Shown: one piece after another, positions 56,499 through 64,000 of the stretch
How the letters are laid out: each line of letters opens with the position of its first letter
Position numbering within the stretch: position 1 is the first letter of the stretch
Source of the DNA: Candidatus Gastranaerophilales bacterium
GTDB taxonomy: Bacteria; Cyanobacteriota; Vampirovibrionia; Gastranaerophilales; Gastranaerophilaceae
DNA length: 64,000 bases
Assembly: GCA_944325785.1 (NCBI GenBank)
Contig: CALVBN010000003.1
Span: 62,001 to 126,000, forward strand
Direction of reading: 5' to 3'
Translations under genes and position numbers: made by a program
The notes under the pieces: model-generated
What the model was told of the DNA's origin: nothing
Seen by the model: the letters and a program-made list of their open reading frames with translations, nothing else
The model's database searches: none

Positions 56499-57938
56499 AT
56501 GATTAATCCGATTACTGGTAGAAATATAACATTAGCCAAAACAATAACAAAAATGACAAAAGCGGATGCGCTTGCTCCGATTGTAGCATTAGAAACCGTT
56601 GTTGTAGCCGGACGTACATATCAAGCTTACAAACGCGGCAAATGGGATGAAGCAAGAGAACGTTTTATTGAAGAATCCCTTGGGTCTATTGTCTGGCTGT
56701 GCGGAGTAAAATCCCTCAATAAACTTGGAGACAAAGTTGTAGGAAAAATTTTAAAATCCGGCGGAACAAATTTTGATGTCGGAACGGATAAAATTTTAAG
56801 AACTCCTTTTGAAAATTTTATGAAAAAACAAGCACCGAGGAATTTTTCGCCGAATCAAGTTGCGCTTATAAAAGGTGCAAAGGTTATGACAAGTATTATT
56901 CTTGCAAACCTGTTTATTGGCTTTATAGTCCCCCCGCTGAATCAAGCGCTTACTCGAAAGGTTAGAAAAGAAAGAAAAGCTGAGGATACCAATACAAAAC
57001 CTGCAAATAATGTAAACTTTAAAGGCGCTCCAGGAATGGGTTCAATAAATAAATTTACAAACTGGATAGAAAATACCAACACAGGTCAGCTTCTATCCAG
57101 CGACGCCGGAATTGCAGGCGGACGTATGTATAACGCAAGAAGTAAAGAAGAAAGAAGAGAAATTGCAATTCGTGATATCGGCTCCATCTATTTTTATATG
57201 TGGGCACAGGGACATGTAAGAAAGGGCTTAAATCTTATAGAAACTGGTAATTCTGCAAGACTTAATCCGAATGCCGCAGAAACTCTAAATAAACACTTAG
57301 TAGAGTTTATAGGAGACAGGGAAATGAGCTCAGAGGAATTTAAAAAAGCTATTCTCGGAGAAAAAGTTCAACTTCCGGATAACTTAGAAAAACTTACCGG
57401 CTGGGAAAAAGCTCCTAAGAATAAATCTCTTGAAGTAATAAGATTAAAAGAGCTTGAAGGTGAGATAAAGGACAAAGCTATCTGGGAAAGAGTCAAGGAT
57501 ATGTCAAAACTGCAGCCGGAAAGATTAGGCGAGGCTGTCATTACAAAACAACAGCTTCAAGATGCTTTTAATAACGCCGAGATTAATAATCCGAAACTGC
57601 TTAATAAAGTCTTTGACGATTTTACAGGCGGTGATTATAAAAATGAATTTAAATATGTTTCAAACAAAAAGCTTTATAACCTTAAAGCAGAAATGGAACA
57701 TTATGTAGAACGCCTTTGTAAATCTAAAAAGAACGAAAAAATTAATAAAGCAGTTCTGCAAAAATTTGAAAGAAAGAATTTGATATTGAGCGGAATCAAC
57801 TTTGCGGCAGGTTTTGCTGTTGCAGCGGCATTCCTATCTACTTATATACCAAAATTTCAATACTGGTTTACTAAAAAAACAACCGGTGTTGATGCTTTCC
57901 CCGGTGTATATGACTTTGAGAAGAAAAAAGAAGCTTAA
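56499..57938 (+). CDS. Hypothetical membrane protein with internal NFKG motif
   Basis: The 479-residue protein is not recognised. Membrane-like segments lie near residues 22-34 (weak), 128-147 (VMTSIILANLFIGFIVPPLN) and 430-452 (GINFAAGFAVAAAFLSTYIP). The intervening parts are charged and helical. NNVNFKGAPGMGS near 170 resembles the N-terminal PVNFKS and SPSFTG tails of other proteins in this window. It has an Arg/Lys-rich start and a Lys-rich C-terminus after the last membrane helix, as does the 758 product. No Shine-Dalgarno sequence is evident. A perfect terminator follows. Confidence 0.75.
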   Translation: MINPITGRNITLAKTITKMTKADALAPIVALETVVVAGRTYQAYKRGKWDEARERFIEESLGSIVWLCGVKSLNKLGDKVVGKILKSGGTNFDVGTDKILRTPFENFMKKQAPRNFSPNQVALIKGAKVMTSIILANLFIGFIVPPLNQALTRKVRKERKAEDTNTKPANNVNFKGAPGMGSINKFTNWIENTNTGQLLSSDAGIAGGRMYNARSKEERREIAIRDIGSIYFYMWAQGHVRKGLNLIETGNSARLNPNAAETLNKHLVEFIGDREMSSEEFKKAILGEKVQLPDNLEKLTGWEKAPKNKSLEVIRLKELEGEIKDKAIWERVKDMSKLQPERLGEAVITKQQLQDAFNNAEINNPKLLNKVFDDFTGGDYKNEFKYVSNKKLYNLKAEMEHYVERLCKSKKNEKINKAVLQKFERKNLILSGINFAAGFAVAAAFLSTYIPKFQYWFTKKTTGVDAFPGVYDFEKKKEA

Positions 57939-57960
57939 GGAAATGTTAACAAATGTAAAG

Positions 57961-57995
57961 AAAAAAACAAGTCGTGAAATCGGACTTGTTTTTTT
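57961..57995 (+). terminator. Terminator before the Cys/Gly repeat peptide gene
   Basis: AAAAAAACAAGTC (57961-57973) pairs with GACTTGTTTTTTT (57983-57995), 13 bp, with a 9-nt loop. Confidence 0.88.
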
Positions 57996-57996
57996 T

Positions 57997-58009
57997 ACTT
58001 TATATATAT
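57997..58009 (+). promoter_or_regulatory. ACTTTATATATAT promoter block (downstream half only)
   Basis: This plus-strand copy of the 13-mer starts 2 nt after the terminator and continues GTAA as the copy at 25642 does. The GGCAATTTTT half is absent at the usual distance. It is 27 nt before the ATG at 58037. Confidence 0.5.
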
Positions 58010-58036
58010 GTAAACACTAATGTAAGGATTAAGGTT

Positions 58037-58399
58037 ATGCTAACATTAAATTCATCAGAAGAAAAACACAGCACATGCTTTAAATTTATTGGAGCAGACA
58101 CAGCACCTAAAACAACTCACTTAATATCAAATAACACTTCACTTATAGCACCGACGGTTTCAGAAGGCGGAGCAGATACTTGCAGCTTCTATTCCGGTCC
58201 AAGTGATGCAACAATTATGGCATTCGGTGAAAGTTATGAAACTAGCGGTTCAATTGCATATACAGGAGCTGGCGAGTCTTGCGGTTCTATCGCATATGCA
58301 GGAGGCGGTGAATCCTGTGGATCAATTGCATCAGCTTCAGTTTCAGTTTCATCAAGCGGAGGCGGCTTCTCCGGAGGCGGATGCAGTTATTCCTGTTAA
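58037..58399 (+). CDS. Cys/Gly/Ser repeat peptide (possible RiPP precursor or structural peptide)
   Basis: I choose ATG 58037 with AAGG upstream; longer frames begin before the promoter. The 120-residue product has an ordinary N-terminal half (MLTLNSSEEKHSTCFKFIGA...) and a C-terminal half built of short repeats: GESYETSGSIAYTGA, GESCGSIAYAGG, GESCGSIASAS, then a Ser/Gly run ending GGGCSYSC. There are seven Cys, most in the repeat part. A leader-plus-Cys/Ser/Gly-core layout recalls precursors of modified peptides, but no modifying enzyme, protease or exporter is adjacent. A self-standing cell-surface or metal-binding peptide is an alternative. A terminator follows, so it is a single-gene unit. 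Confidence 0.7.
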   Translation: MLTLNSSEEKHSTCFKFIGADTAPKTTHLISNNTSLIAPTVSEGGADTCSFYSGPSDATIMAFGESYETSGSIAYTGAGESCGSIAYAGGGESCGSIASASVSVSSSGGGFSGGGCSYSC

Positions 58400-58429
58400 T
58401 CAATCAAACAGAATATAAATTTCACAACT

Positions 58430-58457
58430 TCCGGTTTCTAAGACCGGATTTTTTTTT
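58430..58457 (+). terminator. Terminator after the repeat peptide gene
   Basis: TCCGGT (58430-58435) pairs with ACCGGA (58443-58448), followed by nine T. Confidence 0.85.
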
Positions 58458-58516
58458 GTAAAGTTATTGTCAAAAATTTTTTCTAATGATACGATTTTAA
58501 TATAGGAGAAAATAGT

Positions 58517-59614
58517 ATGGGAGAGAGTTTTAATATAATCCGCTTTTTAAAAAGCGCAGTTGCTGCAGGGGCATCAGACGAACATCTTAAAGTCGGACAT
58601 GCACCATTTATAAGAAAAAACGGTTTCATAAAGAGAACTAATATGGCGCCTTTGACGAAAGAAGACTTGGATAAAGCAATTCTTGAGATTGCGCCTATTG
58701 CCATTAGGGATGAAATCTTAACGCGCTGTGATGTGGATTTTATGTATGAAATTAAGGGCTGCTCAAGATTCAGAGTAAACTATAACAGACAAATAGGTCT
58801 GCCAGCTCTTGTTATAAGAAATATTTCCTATAATATTGCAAAACTCGAAGACTTGGCTCTTCCCGATATTTTATATTCTATTGCTGATTACCAGAACGGT
58901 ATTATTCTTGTAACAGGTCCGACCGGAAGCGGAAAATCAACTACAATAGCTTCGCTTATAAATCAAATTAACCTTACATCGTCAAAGCATATTATAACAA
59001 TTGAAGACCCGATTGAATATATCTTTGAATGCAAAAAAAGTATTGTTTCTCAAAGGCAGGTCGGAGTTGATACGAATTCTTTTTCGGACGGCATAAAATA
59101 CGCCCTAAGACAAGACCCGGACGTTATATTTATCGGTGAAATACGTGATAAAGAAACAATGGAAGCTGCTCTAAAGGCATCAGAAACAGGGCATTTAGTT
59201 TTATCAACGCTTCACACCAATGACGCGGTTCAAACAATTAACCGTATAGTAAATATGTTTGACGAATCAAACAGGTATATTATAAGAAAACAGCTTGCTG
59301 AAACTTTGAGAGCAACAATTGCGCAAAAATTAATTTATTCTGAAAAAGAAGAAAAAAGATTTCCGGCATGTGAAGTTATGGTTGTTACATCTACTATCAA
59401 GGATTATATCGTCAAAGATAATCCGGATGAAATCTACGAACTATTGAGGGATAACACTATTGATAATATGATATCAATGAACACTTCTCTTGCAATATTA
59501 ACAGACAAAGGTCATATTTCGCAGGAAGAGGCTCTTGCAAACTCTAATGACGAAACTGAACTGGAAAAAGTTTTCAGAGGGGTTTATCAAGGAACAAAGG
59601 CTTATTATGAATAA
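58517..59614 (+). CDS. pilT: Type IV pilus retraction ATPase PilT
   Basis: The 365-residue hexameric ATPase powers pilus retraction (twitching, DNA uptake). The PAS-like N-terminal domain (KSAVAAGASDEHLKVGHAPFIRKNG) leads to Walker A GPTGSGKSTTIASLI (~136), the Asp box HIITIEDPIEY, Walker B IFIGEIRDKETMEAALKASETGH, and the His box STLHTND, in the usual order. The motif ...GSDEHL replaces the more usual SDLHL. With the prepilin peptidase at 11211 it indicates a type IV pilus system. It overlaps recO by 8 nt, an unusual but tight coupling. Confidence 0.95.
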   Translation: MGESFNIIRFLKSAVAAGASDEHLKVGHAPFIRKNGFIKRTNMAPLTKEDLDKAILEIAPIAIRDEILTRCDVDFMYEIKGCSRFRVNYNRQIGLPALVIRNISYNIAKLEDLALPDILYSIADYQNGIILVTGPTGSGKSTTIASLINQINLTSSKHIITIEDPIEYIFECKKSIVSQRQVGVDTNSFSDGIKYALRQDPDVIFIGEIRDKETMEAALKASETGHLVLSTLHTNDAVQTINRIVNMFDESNRYIIRKQLAETLRATIAQKLIYSEKEEKRFPACEVMVVTSTIKDYIVKDNPDEIYELLRDNTIDNMISMNTSLAILTDKGHISQEEALANSNDETELEKVFRGVYQGTKAYYE

Positions 59615-60371
59615 TTACGTAACGGAAGCTATAAATTTAAAAGCCTACAACTTAAATGATGCAGACAAAATAATAGTCATGTACTCCAAGGATAACGGAC
59701 TTATCAAGGGGGTTGCTAAGGGAATAAAGAAACCCAAAAGCAAACTTGGTGCCAGAATGGACCTGCTTGTTGCAAATTCGCTCCAGCTTCTAAAAGGACG
59801 TTCAATGGACACTATTGTACAAGCACAGACTGTTAACCATTTTAGAAAAACACGTGAAAATTTTGATAAACTAATGTTATCTTCATATATTTCAGAAGTT
59901 GTAATGAATTTTGGCGAGGGCTCTGAATCCGCTTCTAAAGAAATATATGATCTGCTTTACAAAGCTTTAAACAGAATCTCAAACTCTGAAGAGAAAAAAG
60001 ACATGCTTATTGCCGCGATAAAATTTCAATTAAAGATTCTATTAATTATGGGATTTTGCGTTGAACTAGATACCTGCTTATGCTGCAGAGAGCAGGTCCT
60101 TGATGAGGATATGTATTTTTCATCATCAATGGGCGGTATAATTTGCAAAGAATGCAACGAGCATTTAGGGGTAAAGCTAAAAATGCATCACAAAATCAGA
60201 GATTTTTTGCAAGCAATGCTTCAATTTGATTTTGATTATGAAAGCGATTATGACAAAAAAGCAACAGAAAAAGTCTGCCAGGTCTGCTTTGATTTATTGG
60301 ATGAATACATAAAAACCCATACAAATAAAAGGCAAAAATCCGTAAAATTAATTAAGGAATTTGCAGTATGA
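59607..60371 (+). CDS. recO: DNA repair protein RecO
   Basis: RecO helps RecR load RecA on single-stranded DNA. The start is ATG 59607, overlapping pilT by 8 nt; a longer frame from 59535 lies inside pilT. The 254 residues show the OB-fold N-terminus (NNYVTEAINLKAYNLNDADKIIVMYSKDNGLIKGVAKGIKK in pieces, ~1-42), RMDLLVANSLQLLKG, and a zinc finger: CLCCREQ (~152) with CKEC (~173). The C-terminal helix is normal. The stop overlaps gatD in ATGA. Confidence 0.93.
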   Translation: MNNYVTEAINLKAYNLNDADKIIVMYSKDNGLIKGVAKGIKKPKSKLGARMDLLVANSLQLLKGRSMDTIVQAQTVNHFRKTRENFDKLMLSSYISEVVMNFGEGSESASKEIYDLLYKALNRISNSEEKKDMLIAAIKFQLKILLIMGFCVELDTCLCCREQVLDEDMYFSSSMGGIICKECNEHLGVKLKMHHKIRDFLQAMLQFDFDYESDYDKKATEKVCQVCFDLLDEYIKTHTNKRQKSVKLIKEFAV

Positions 60372-61072
60372 AAAAAATAAAAATCGCGCATTTATATCCT
60401 AAATTGCTTAACATATACGGTGACAGAGGTAATATTTTGACACTTAAATGCCGATGTGAGTGGCGTGGTATTGAAGTTGAAATAGAAGAGATTAATATCG
60501 GCGATAAAATAAACGAACACGATATATATTTTATCGGCGGGGGACAGGATTTACAGCAGATAGAAGTTGCTAAAGAACTGCAGAAACATAAAGGGTTTCT
60601 GGCGCAGGAACGCGACAGAATGGCTGTTTTTCTCGGCATATGCGGAGGATATCAGCTGATGGGGCATTATTACCAGCCGTTTAGCGGAGAACGACTTGAA
60701 GGTATAAGCCTTTTAGACGCTTATACGGTTGCAGGAAATAAAAGATTTATAGGAAATGTAACCGCGGAAACAGATTTTGTAGAACCGTCTTCTCTTGTGG
60801 GATTTGAAAATCACAGCGGGCTTACTTATCTTAAGGGGGAAACCGAACCGCTTGGAAGGGTTATCACAGGAAACGGCAATAACGGAACGGACGGAACAGA
60901 AGGGGCAAGATATAAAAATGTTTTCGGAACATATCTGCACGGTTCATTCCTGCCTAAAAATCCGCAGTTTGCAGATTATATGATAGAGCTTGCTTTAGGC
61001 TCCAAGCCGGAACCGCTGGATGATAAGATTGAAATGCTGGCGCATAATTCTTTAATTAATAAAAAATATTAG
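60368..61072 (+). CDS. gatD: Lipid II isoglutaminyl synthase, glutaminase subunit
   Basis: GatD is the CobQ-like class I glutamine amidotransferase that, with MurT, amidates the D-Glu of lipid II. The 234 residues show HLYPKLLNIYGDRGNILTLK at the start, the catalytic Cys in FLGICGGYQLMGHYY (~94), and His in GTYLHGSFLPKNPQF (~190). GFENHSGLTYL (~142) is typical of GatD/CobQ. The MurT partner is not next to it within the window, which is unusual since murT-gatD are normally paired. It is the last gene of the pilT-recO-gatD unit. Confidence 0.92.
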   Translation: MKKIKIAHLYPKLLNIYGDRGNILTLKCRCEWRGIEVEIEEINIGDKINEHDIYFIGGGQDLQQIEVAKELQKHKGFLAQERDRMAVFLGICGGYQLMGHYYQPFSGERLEGISLLDAYTVAGNKRFIGNVTAETDFVEPSSLVGFENHSGLTYLKGETEPLGRVITGNGNNGTDGTEGARYKNVFGTYLHGSFLPKNPQFADYMIELALGSKPEPLDDKIEMLAHNSLINKKY

Positions 61073-61084
61073 TTTTATCTTTTT

Positions 61085-61789
61085 CTAAGCGCCAAATCTG
61101 CGATTACGTCTTGCATATTCAATTACACAGTCTGCAAGCGTCTGTTTGTCAAATTCCGGCCAGAACTTTTTCAAGACAATTATTTCAGAGTATGCAATCT
61201 GCCACAAAAGATAATTAGAAATTCTCATCTCTCCGCCGGTTCTTATCAGTAAATCCGGATCCGGAATATTTCTTGTATACAGATGTTTAGAAATAGTTTC
61301 TTCTGTTATATCGGTTTCGCCGGATTTTATAATTTCTCTTACTGCGTGAACAATCTCGTCTCTTGCGCCGTAATTAAACGCTATCTGCAGATTTACACCG
61401 GTATTGTTTTTAGTTGTTTCTACCGAATTCTTTAAAATTTCCTGCAATTTCGGATTTAATTTTGTCGTGTCACCTATAAAAGAGATAACAACATTATTTT
61501 CATGCATTTCTTTTAATTCATTTTTAAGAGTCTGCGCAAGCAGATCCATCAAGAAGCTTACTTCTTCCGGCTTTCGGTTCCAATTCTCTGTAGAAAATGC
61601 ATATACTGTCAGATACTTTATACCAAAATCATCACATGCACGCATTGCAGCTTTAAGTGAATCAACACCTTTTTTATGACCTACAGCAGAGGGTAGATTT
61701 CTCTCTTTTGCCCACCTTCTGTTTCCGTCCATTATTATTGCTACGTGTTTTAAAGCACAATCTTCTGCTATCTTCTTTATATCTTCCAT
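61085..61789 (-). CDS. uppS: Undecaprenyl diphosphate synthase
   Basis: This cis-prenyltransferase makes the C55 lipid carrier for cell-wall and LPS synthesis. The 234 residues have HVAIIMDGNRRWAKERNLPSAVGHKKG (~16; catalytic Asp in MDGNRRWA), YLTVYAFSTENWNRKPEEVSFLM (~60) and, at the end, PDPDLLIRTGGEMRISNYLLWQIAYSE (IRTGGE.R.SN.L.WQ), all diagnostic. AAGGAC is the ribosome site. It is the last gene after the M16 and M14 genes (9-13-nt gaps). Confidence 0.97.
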   Translation of the reverse strand: MEDIKKIAEDCALKHVAIIMDGNRRWAKERNLPSAVGHKKGVDSLKAAMRACDDFGIKYLTVYAFSTENWNRKPEEVSFLMDLLAQTLKNELKEMHENNVVISFIGDTTKLNPKLQEILKNSVETTKNNTGVNLQIAFNYGARDEIVHAVREIIKSGETDITEETISKHLYTRNIPDPDLLIRTGGEMRISNYLLWQIAYSEIIVLKKFWPEFDKQTLADCVIEYARRNRRFGA

Positions 61790-61798
61790 ATTTTGTCC

Positions 61799-62389
61799 TT
61801 AGTATTCTTCCAGCATTCTAAAAATTTTAAAAACCGGCTCTTTGAGTAATTCTACATCAACCTCTTCATCCAATTCAAGTGTAATTACAGGAATATTTCT
61901 TTCAATTCCTGCCCAGGTTCCAAAGCTTCCGGGGGTCGGGTATCCTATATTTGCTTCCACAGGATAACCTATAATCTCGGAGATTTTTTCTGCAAGCTCC
62001 CGCCCGAACTCTCCTCCGCCGTCATAGTTAACGACTTTATACGGCGCATGAAGGGTCAAAATTATTTTGGGGTTATATTTTTCAACTATATCTATAACAA
62101 ATCGGGTTTCTTCTTCGCTTGCAGGTTTTTCTCCGCCGAAATACTCGTTTTTCTCCGTCAGCTCCCAATTTTTCGCGGGAAAATTTCTGTTTAAATCAAC
62201 GCCGTTAGCGTTTGTCCGGCTGTTGTTTGAATTTAAACAGGGTATAAAGAGCATTTTCGTGTTCTGTTCTGTTTTTAAATACTCGTTTATTAAAAATTTC
62301 CCCTGCGGTTCGTCGCCATGAAAACAGCCTATAACCAAAACATTTGGATTAAGGGTATTGCCGGATGTATATAGATTTGTATTATTCAT
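61799..62389 (-). CDS. M14-family zinc carboxypeptidase/murein amidase-like protein
   Basis: The 196-residue cytoplasmic protein is a short M14-type zinc enzyme similar to MpaA, which removes the D-Glu-diaminopimelate side from murein tripeptide. GCFHGDEPQG (~21) has the HxxE zinc ligands, ANGVDLNRNFPAKNW (~61) the substrate-binding Asn-Arg, LTLHAP (~111) the third His and ITLELDEEVD (~170) the catalytic Glu. No signal peptide is seen. A succinylglutamate desuccinylase/aspartoacylase-like activity is the alternative. It lies between M16 and uppS genes, both on the same strand with short gaps, in line with cell-envelope turnover. Confidence 0.85.
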   Translation of the reverse strand: MNNTNLYTSGNTLNPNVLVIGCFHGDEPQGKFLINEYLKTEQNTKMLFIPCLNSNNSRTNANGVDLNRNFPAKNWELTEKNEYFGGEKPASEEETRFVIDIVEKYNPKIILTLHAPYKVVNYDGGGEFGRELAEKISEIIGYPVEANIGYPTPGSFGTWAGIERNIPVITLELDEEVDVELLKEPVFKIFRMLEEY

Positions 62390-62402
62390 TACGACTCTCT
62401 GC

Positions 62403-63599
62403 CTATGGTTTTAATACCGCAAGTACAAAATTTTCTGTAAAGTATTTATTTGCACAAGCTTTAATCTGCTCTGGAGTAACCTGTTTTACTTTTTCAATAA
62501 GCTCTTTTTGGTAGTCAAAAGGCATTCCCATAATAGAATAATACGCAAGCATATTTGCCTGCTGGCCGTTTGTTTCGGTTACAAACTGCTGTTTGCCTAT
62601 AAGATTATTCTTAGCATTGTGCAGTTCTTCTTCTGTTACAGGTATTGTTTTAATCTTTTCAATCTCTTCTTTGAATCCTTCAATAGATGTTTGGATATTA
62701 GAAGGCTCAGTACCTATATAAATACTGAATACAGCAGATTTTTTATGAATTTCGTAAGCTGTTCTTACGGTATATGCAAGCCCTTTCTTTTCTCTCAATT
62801 CAAGAAACAATCTTGAAGAAAGACCGCTTGCGCCTAAAATAACATTCAATAACATCAATACTGGATAATCATCGCTTCCTATCTGCGGTACAAGCCAGCC
62901 TTGAAGTATCTGCGCCTGATTTGCATCTTCCTTAATAAGTTCTGCGTATTCGTTAGTTAATTCTGCCGGCTGAGGAATTTCACTTTCCAAATCAATTGAC
63001 TCAGGTATAACTCCGATATATTTATCCAGAAGCGTTTCGTCCGCATCGCCGGCTAAAGCCATCGTTTTGACGCTGTTATTCAAAATTGTTTTATAAGCAT
63101 TGACAACATCTTCTTTTGTTACATTGTCAATTTCTTCAAGAATTTTTGTATAGCTGTTGCCGTAATAATGATTTTTATAAATAGTTTTTGTGAATAAATC
63201 AGAAACTTTTACCCTTGCTGAATCGAGTTCTGCAAGCAATTCGCCTTTCAGCTTAACTTTTTCTTTTTCAAACTCTTCAAAGGTTGAATTTAGAATAATC
63301 TCGTTTAATATTGAAAGTGCTTTTTCAAAATCTTCATTCAAACATACAAAACGAAATCTTAAGTAGTCAGATTTCATTTCCGTATATAATTCAATCGCAT
63401 TTTCATCCAGAATATTTGAAAGCTCTTCGGATGAATATTTAGAAGTTCCTTTTAACAAAAGCCTGTTCATCAAAGAATACTCACCGGCAAATTTTTCCGG
63501 TTTTGTAATTGCAATATTTAAAGTTAAAGCGATCCTCGGCGTATTCTCATTTCTTTTAATACAAGCTCTGATATTATTTTTTAAATAAATTTCTCTCAT
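62403..63599 (-). CDS. M16-family peptidase-like protein, zinc site lost
   Basis: The 398 residues have the two-domain M16B layout. The place of the catalytic HxxEH (in relatives HFLEHMLFKGT) reads SLMNRLLLKGT (~43-53), so both zinc-binding His and the Glu are missing. The C-terminal half keeps the R/Y-type motif of the non-catalytic partner: ILGASGLSSRLFLELREKKGLAYTVRTAYE (in pieces, ~258). It is thus a non-catalytic subunit, and a catalytic M16 partner would be expected, normally adjacent, but none is seen within the window. A -10-like TTTAAT with TG upstream stands 7 nt before its ATG, so it may be leaderless. Confidence 0.85.
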   Translation of the reverse strand: MREIYLKNNIRACIKRNENTPRIALTLNIAITKPEKFAGEYSLMNRLLLKGTSKYSSEELSNILDENAIELYTEMKSDYLRFRFVCLNEDFEKALSILNEIILNSTFEEFEKEKVKLKGELLAELDSARVKVSDLFTKTIYKNHYYGNSYTKILEEIDNVTKEDVVNAYKTILNNSVKTMALAGDADETLLDKYIGVIPESIDLESEIPQPAELTNEYAELIKEDANQAQILQGWLVPQIGSDDYPVLMLLNVILGASGLSSRLFLELREKKGLAYTVRTAYEIHKKSAVFSIYIGTEPSNIQTSIEGFKEEIEKIKTIPVTEEELHNAKNNLIGKQQFVTETNGQQANMLAYYSIMGMPFDYQKELIEKVKQVTPEQIKACANKYFTENFVLAVLKP

Positions 63600-63698
63600 A
63601 TAAAAAATTAAAACACAAATAGGGGTAAATGCAAACTAAAAGAAGTTATAATACAAGTAAAAATTTGTAAAAATTTGTATCAAAAAAAGGCATGTTCA

Positions 63699-63707
63699 TG
63701 ATATATT
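63699..63707 (+). promoter_or_regulatory. Extended -10 promoter of the last gene
   Basis: TG-A-TATATT (63699-63707) is 7 nt before the ATG at 63715 (4 nt before the one at 63712), with no Shine-Dalgarno sequence. Confidence 0.55.
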
Positions 63708-63714
63708 ATGTATG

Positions 63715-64000
63715 ATGAAAATTTTAGAAGTAAGAGACGGTTTTATAAAGTTTGAAGCGGATAATAGTATTTACCTGTCATCCTTCGTCCAAATTGACGG
63801 AATGGAGAAAAGTTATGTTGCGCAGGTTATACAAATTAAGCGCTCCGGTACTAATTCTATTGCGTACGCTAAAATATTATTCCTTTATGACGGAACTCTG
63901 CAGAGCTATGACAAAACTCTGCCTTCTAAAGAATCTGAAATCAAAGAGTTTACTTATGATATTTTAAATAATTCTATTGATGCGCCCAATCCGGTTATTG
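63715..64000 (+). CDS. 5' part of an unidentified gene (runs out of the window)
   Basis: The frame from ATG 63715 (or 63712) stays open to the window end, giving about 95 residues: MKILEVRDGFIKFEADNSIY, then SYVAQVIQIKRSGTNSIAYAKILFLYDGTLQ. The short strands with GFIKFEA and Y-AQVIQI recall the N-terminal HAS-barrel of HerA-like or rotary ATPases, but this is only a guess. An extended -10 box 7 nt upstream and no Shine-Dalgarno sequence point to a leaderless message. It diverges from the M16 gene. Confidence 0.6.
   Translation, partial: MKILEVRDGFIKFEADNSIYLSSFVQIDGMEKSYVAQVIQIKRSGTNSIAYAKILFLYDGTLQSYDKTLPSKESEIKEFTYDILNNSIDAPNPVI

Overview
The window is AT-rich (by eye roughly 35-38% GC), densely coded on both strands, and reads with the standard code. 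Gene content points to a host-associated, fermentative, diderm, flagellated bacterium. My best guess is a non-photosynthetic cyanobacterial relative (Vampirovibrionia/Melainabacteria, order Gastranaerophilales). Pointers are LpxA (lipid A) and an MlaE-type permease (outer membrane), a flagellin, GatD (amidated lipid II), a GH57/DUF3536 glucan enzyme and a Ski2-like helicase of the kind common in cyanobacteria, ferredoxin-linked 2-oxoacid oxidation, and many small lineage-type hypothetical proteins. No photosynthesis gene, tRNA, rRNA, CRISPR array, transposase or prophage was seen. The lineage call is inference.

Layout. 1-2000: end of a uridine phosphorylase gene, then a near-consensus promoter with a perfect 38-bp palindrome, a short Trp-Trp leader peptide and alternative hairpins, ahead of a membrane protein of unknown function. 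2000-16000: valS, a dicarboxylate/glutamate symporter, two branched-chain aminotransferases, mlaE, a group-3 sigma factor overlapping a prepilin peptidase, and a ferredoxin-linked branched-chain 2-oxoacid oxidoreductase operon (ferredoxin, alpha, beta, gamma) ending in two small tandem paralogues. The aminotransferases and this oxidoreductase together would allow branched-chain amino acids to be fermented to acyl-CoA with reduced ferredoxin. 16000-25600: flagellin with a CsrA-like leader, Ski2-like helicase, small hypotheticals, an orphan OmpR-type regulator overlapping rmuC, a Bax-inhibitor-1 family protein and an MsbA-like ABC exporter. 25700-41600: housekeeping genes (gloA, ybgC, rluB, coaE, fba, alr, miaB) interleaved with effector-like or degenerate proteins: a membrane AAA+ ATPase, two HExxH proteins, a JAMM-like protein, an ADP-ribosyltransferase-like protein, a PurD-like ATP-grasp protein that has lost key motifs, and a GT9 glycosyltransferase interrupted by an in-frame TGA. 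41700-49100: a protein made of about nine helix-turn-helix repeats, a DUF3137 protein, TPR paralogues, gcvPB and a second sigma factor. 49100-64000: GH57, lpxA, a candidate small RNA, EamA transporter, tag, rbgA, rplS, a repeat-built Cys/Gly/Ser peptide, pilT-recO-gatD, uppS, an M14 amidase and an M16 protein without its zinc site.

Regulatory signals recur. At least eight genes have an (often extended) -10 box 6-7 nt before the ATG and no Shine-Dalgarno sequence, so they are probably leaderless. Three to four minus-strand genes share a GGCAATTTTT-N12-ACTTTATATATAT promoter-like block. A second purine/T-rich element precedes several hypothetical genes. The items most worth follow-up are the HTH-array protein, the Trp attenuator in front of a non-trp gene, the Cys/Gly repeat peptide, the shared promoter block and the small RNA candidate at about 53.5 kb. 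Family calls come from reading motifs in translations; no database search was run.
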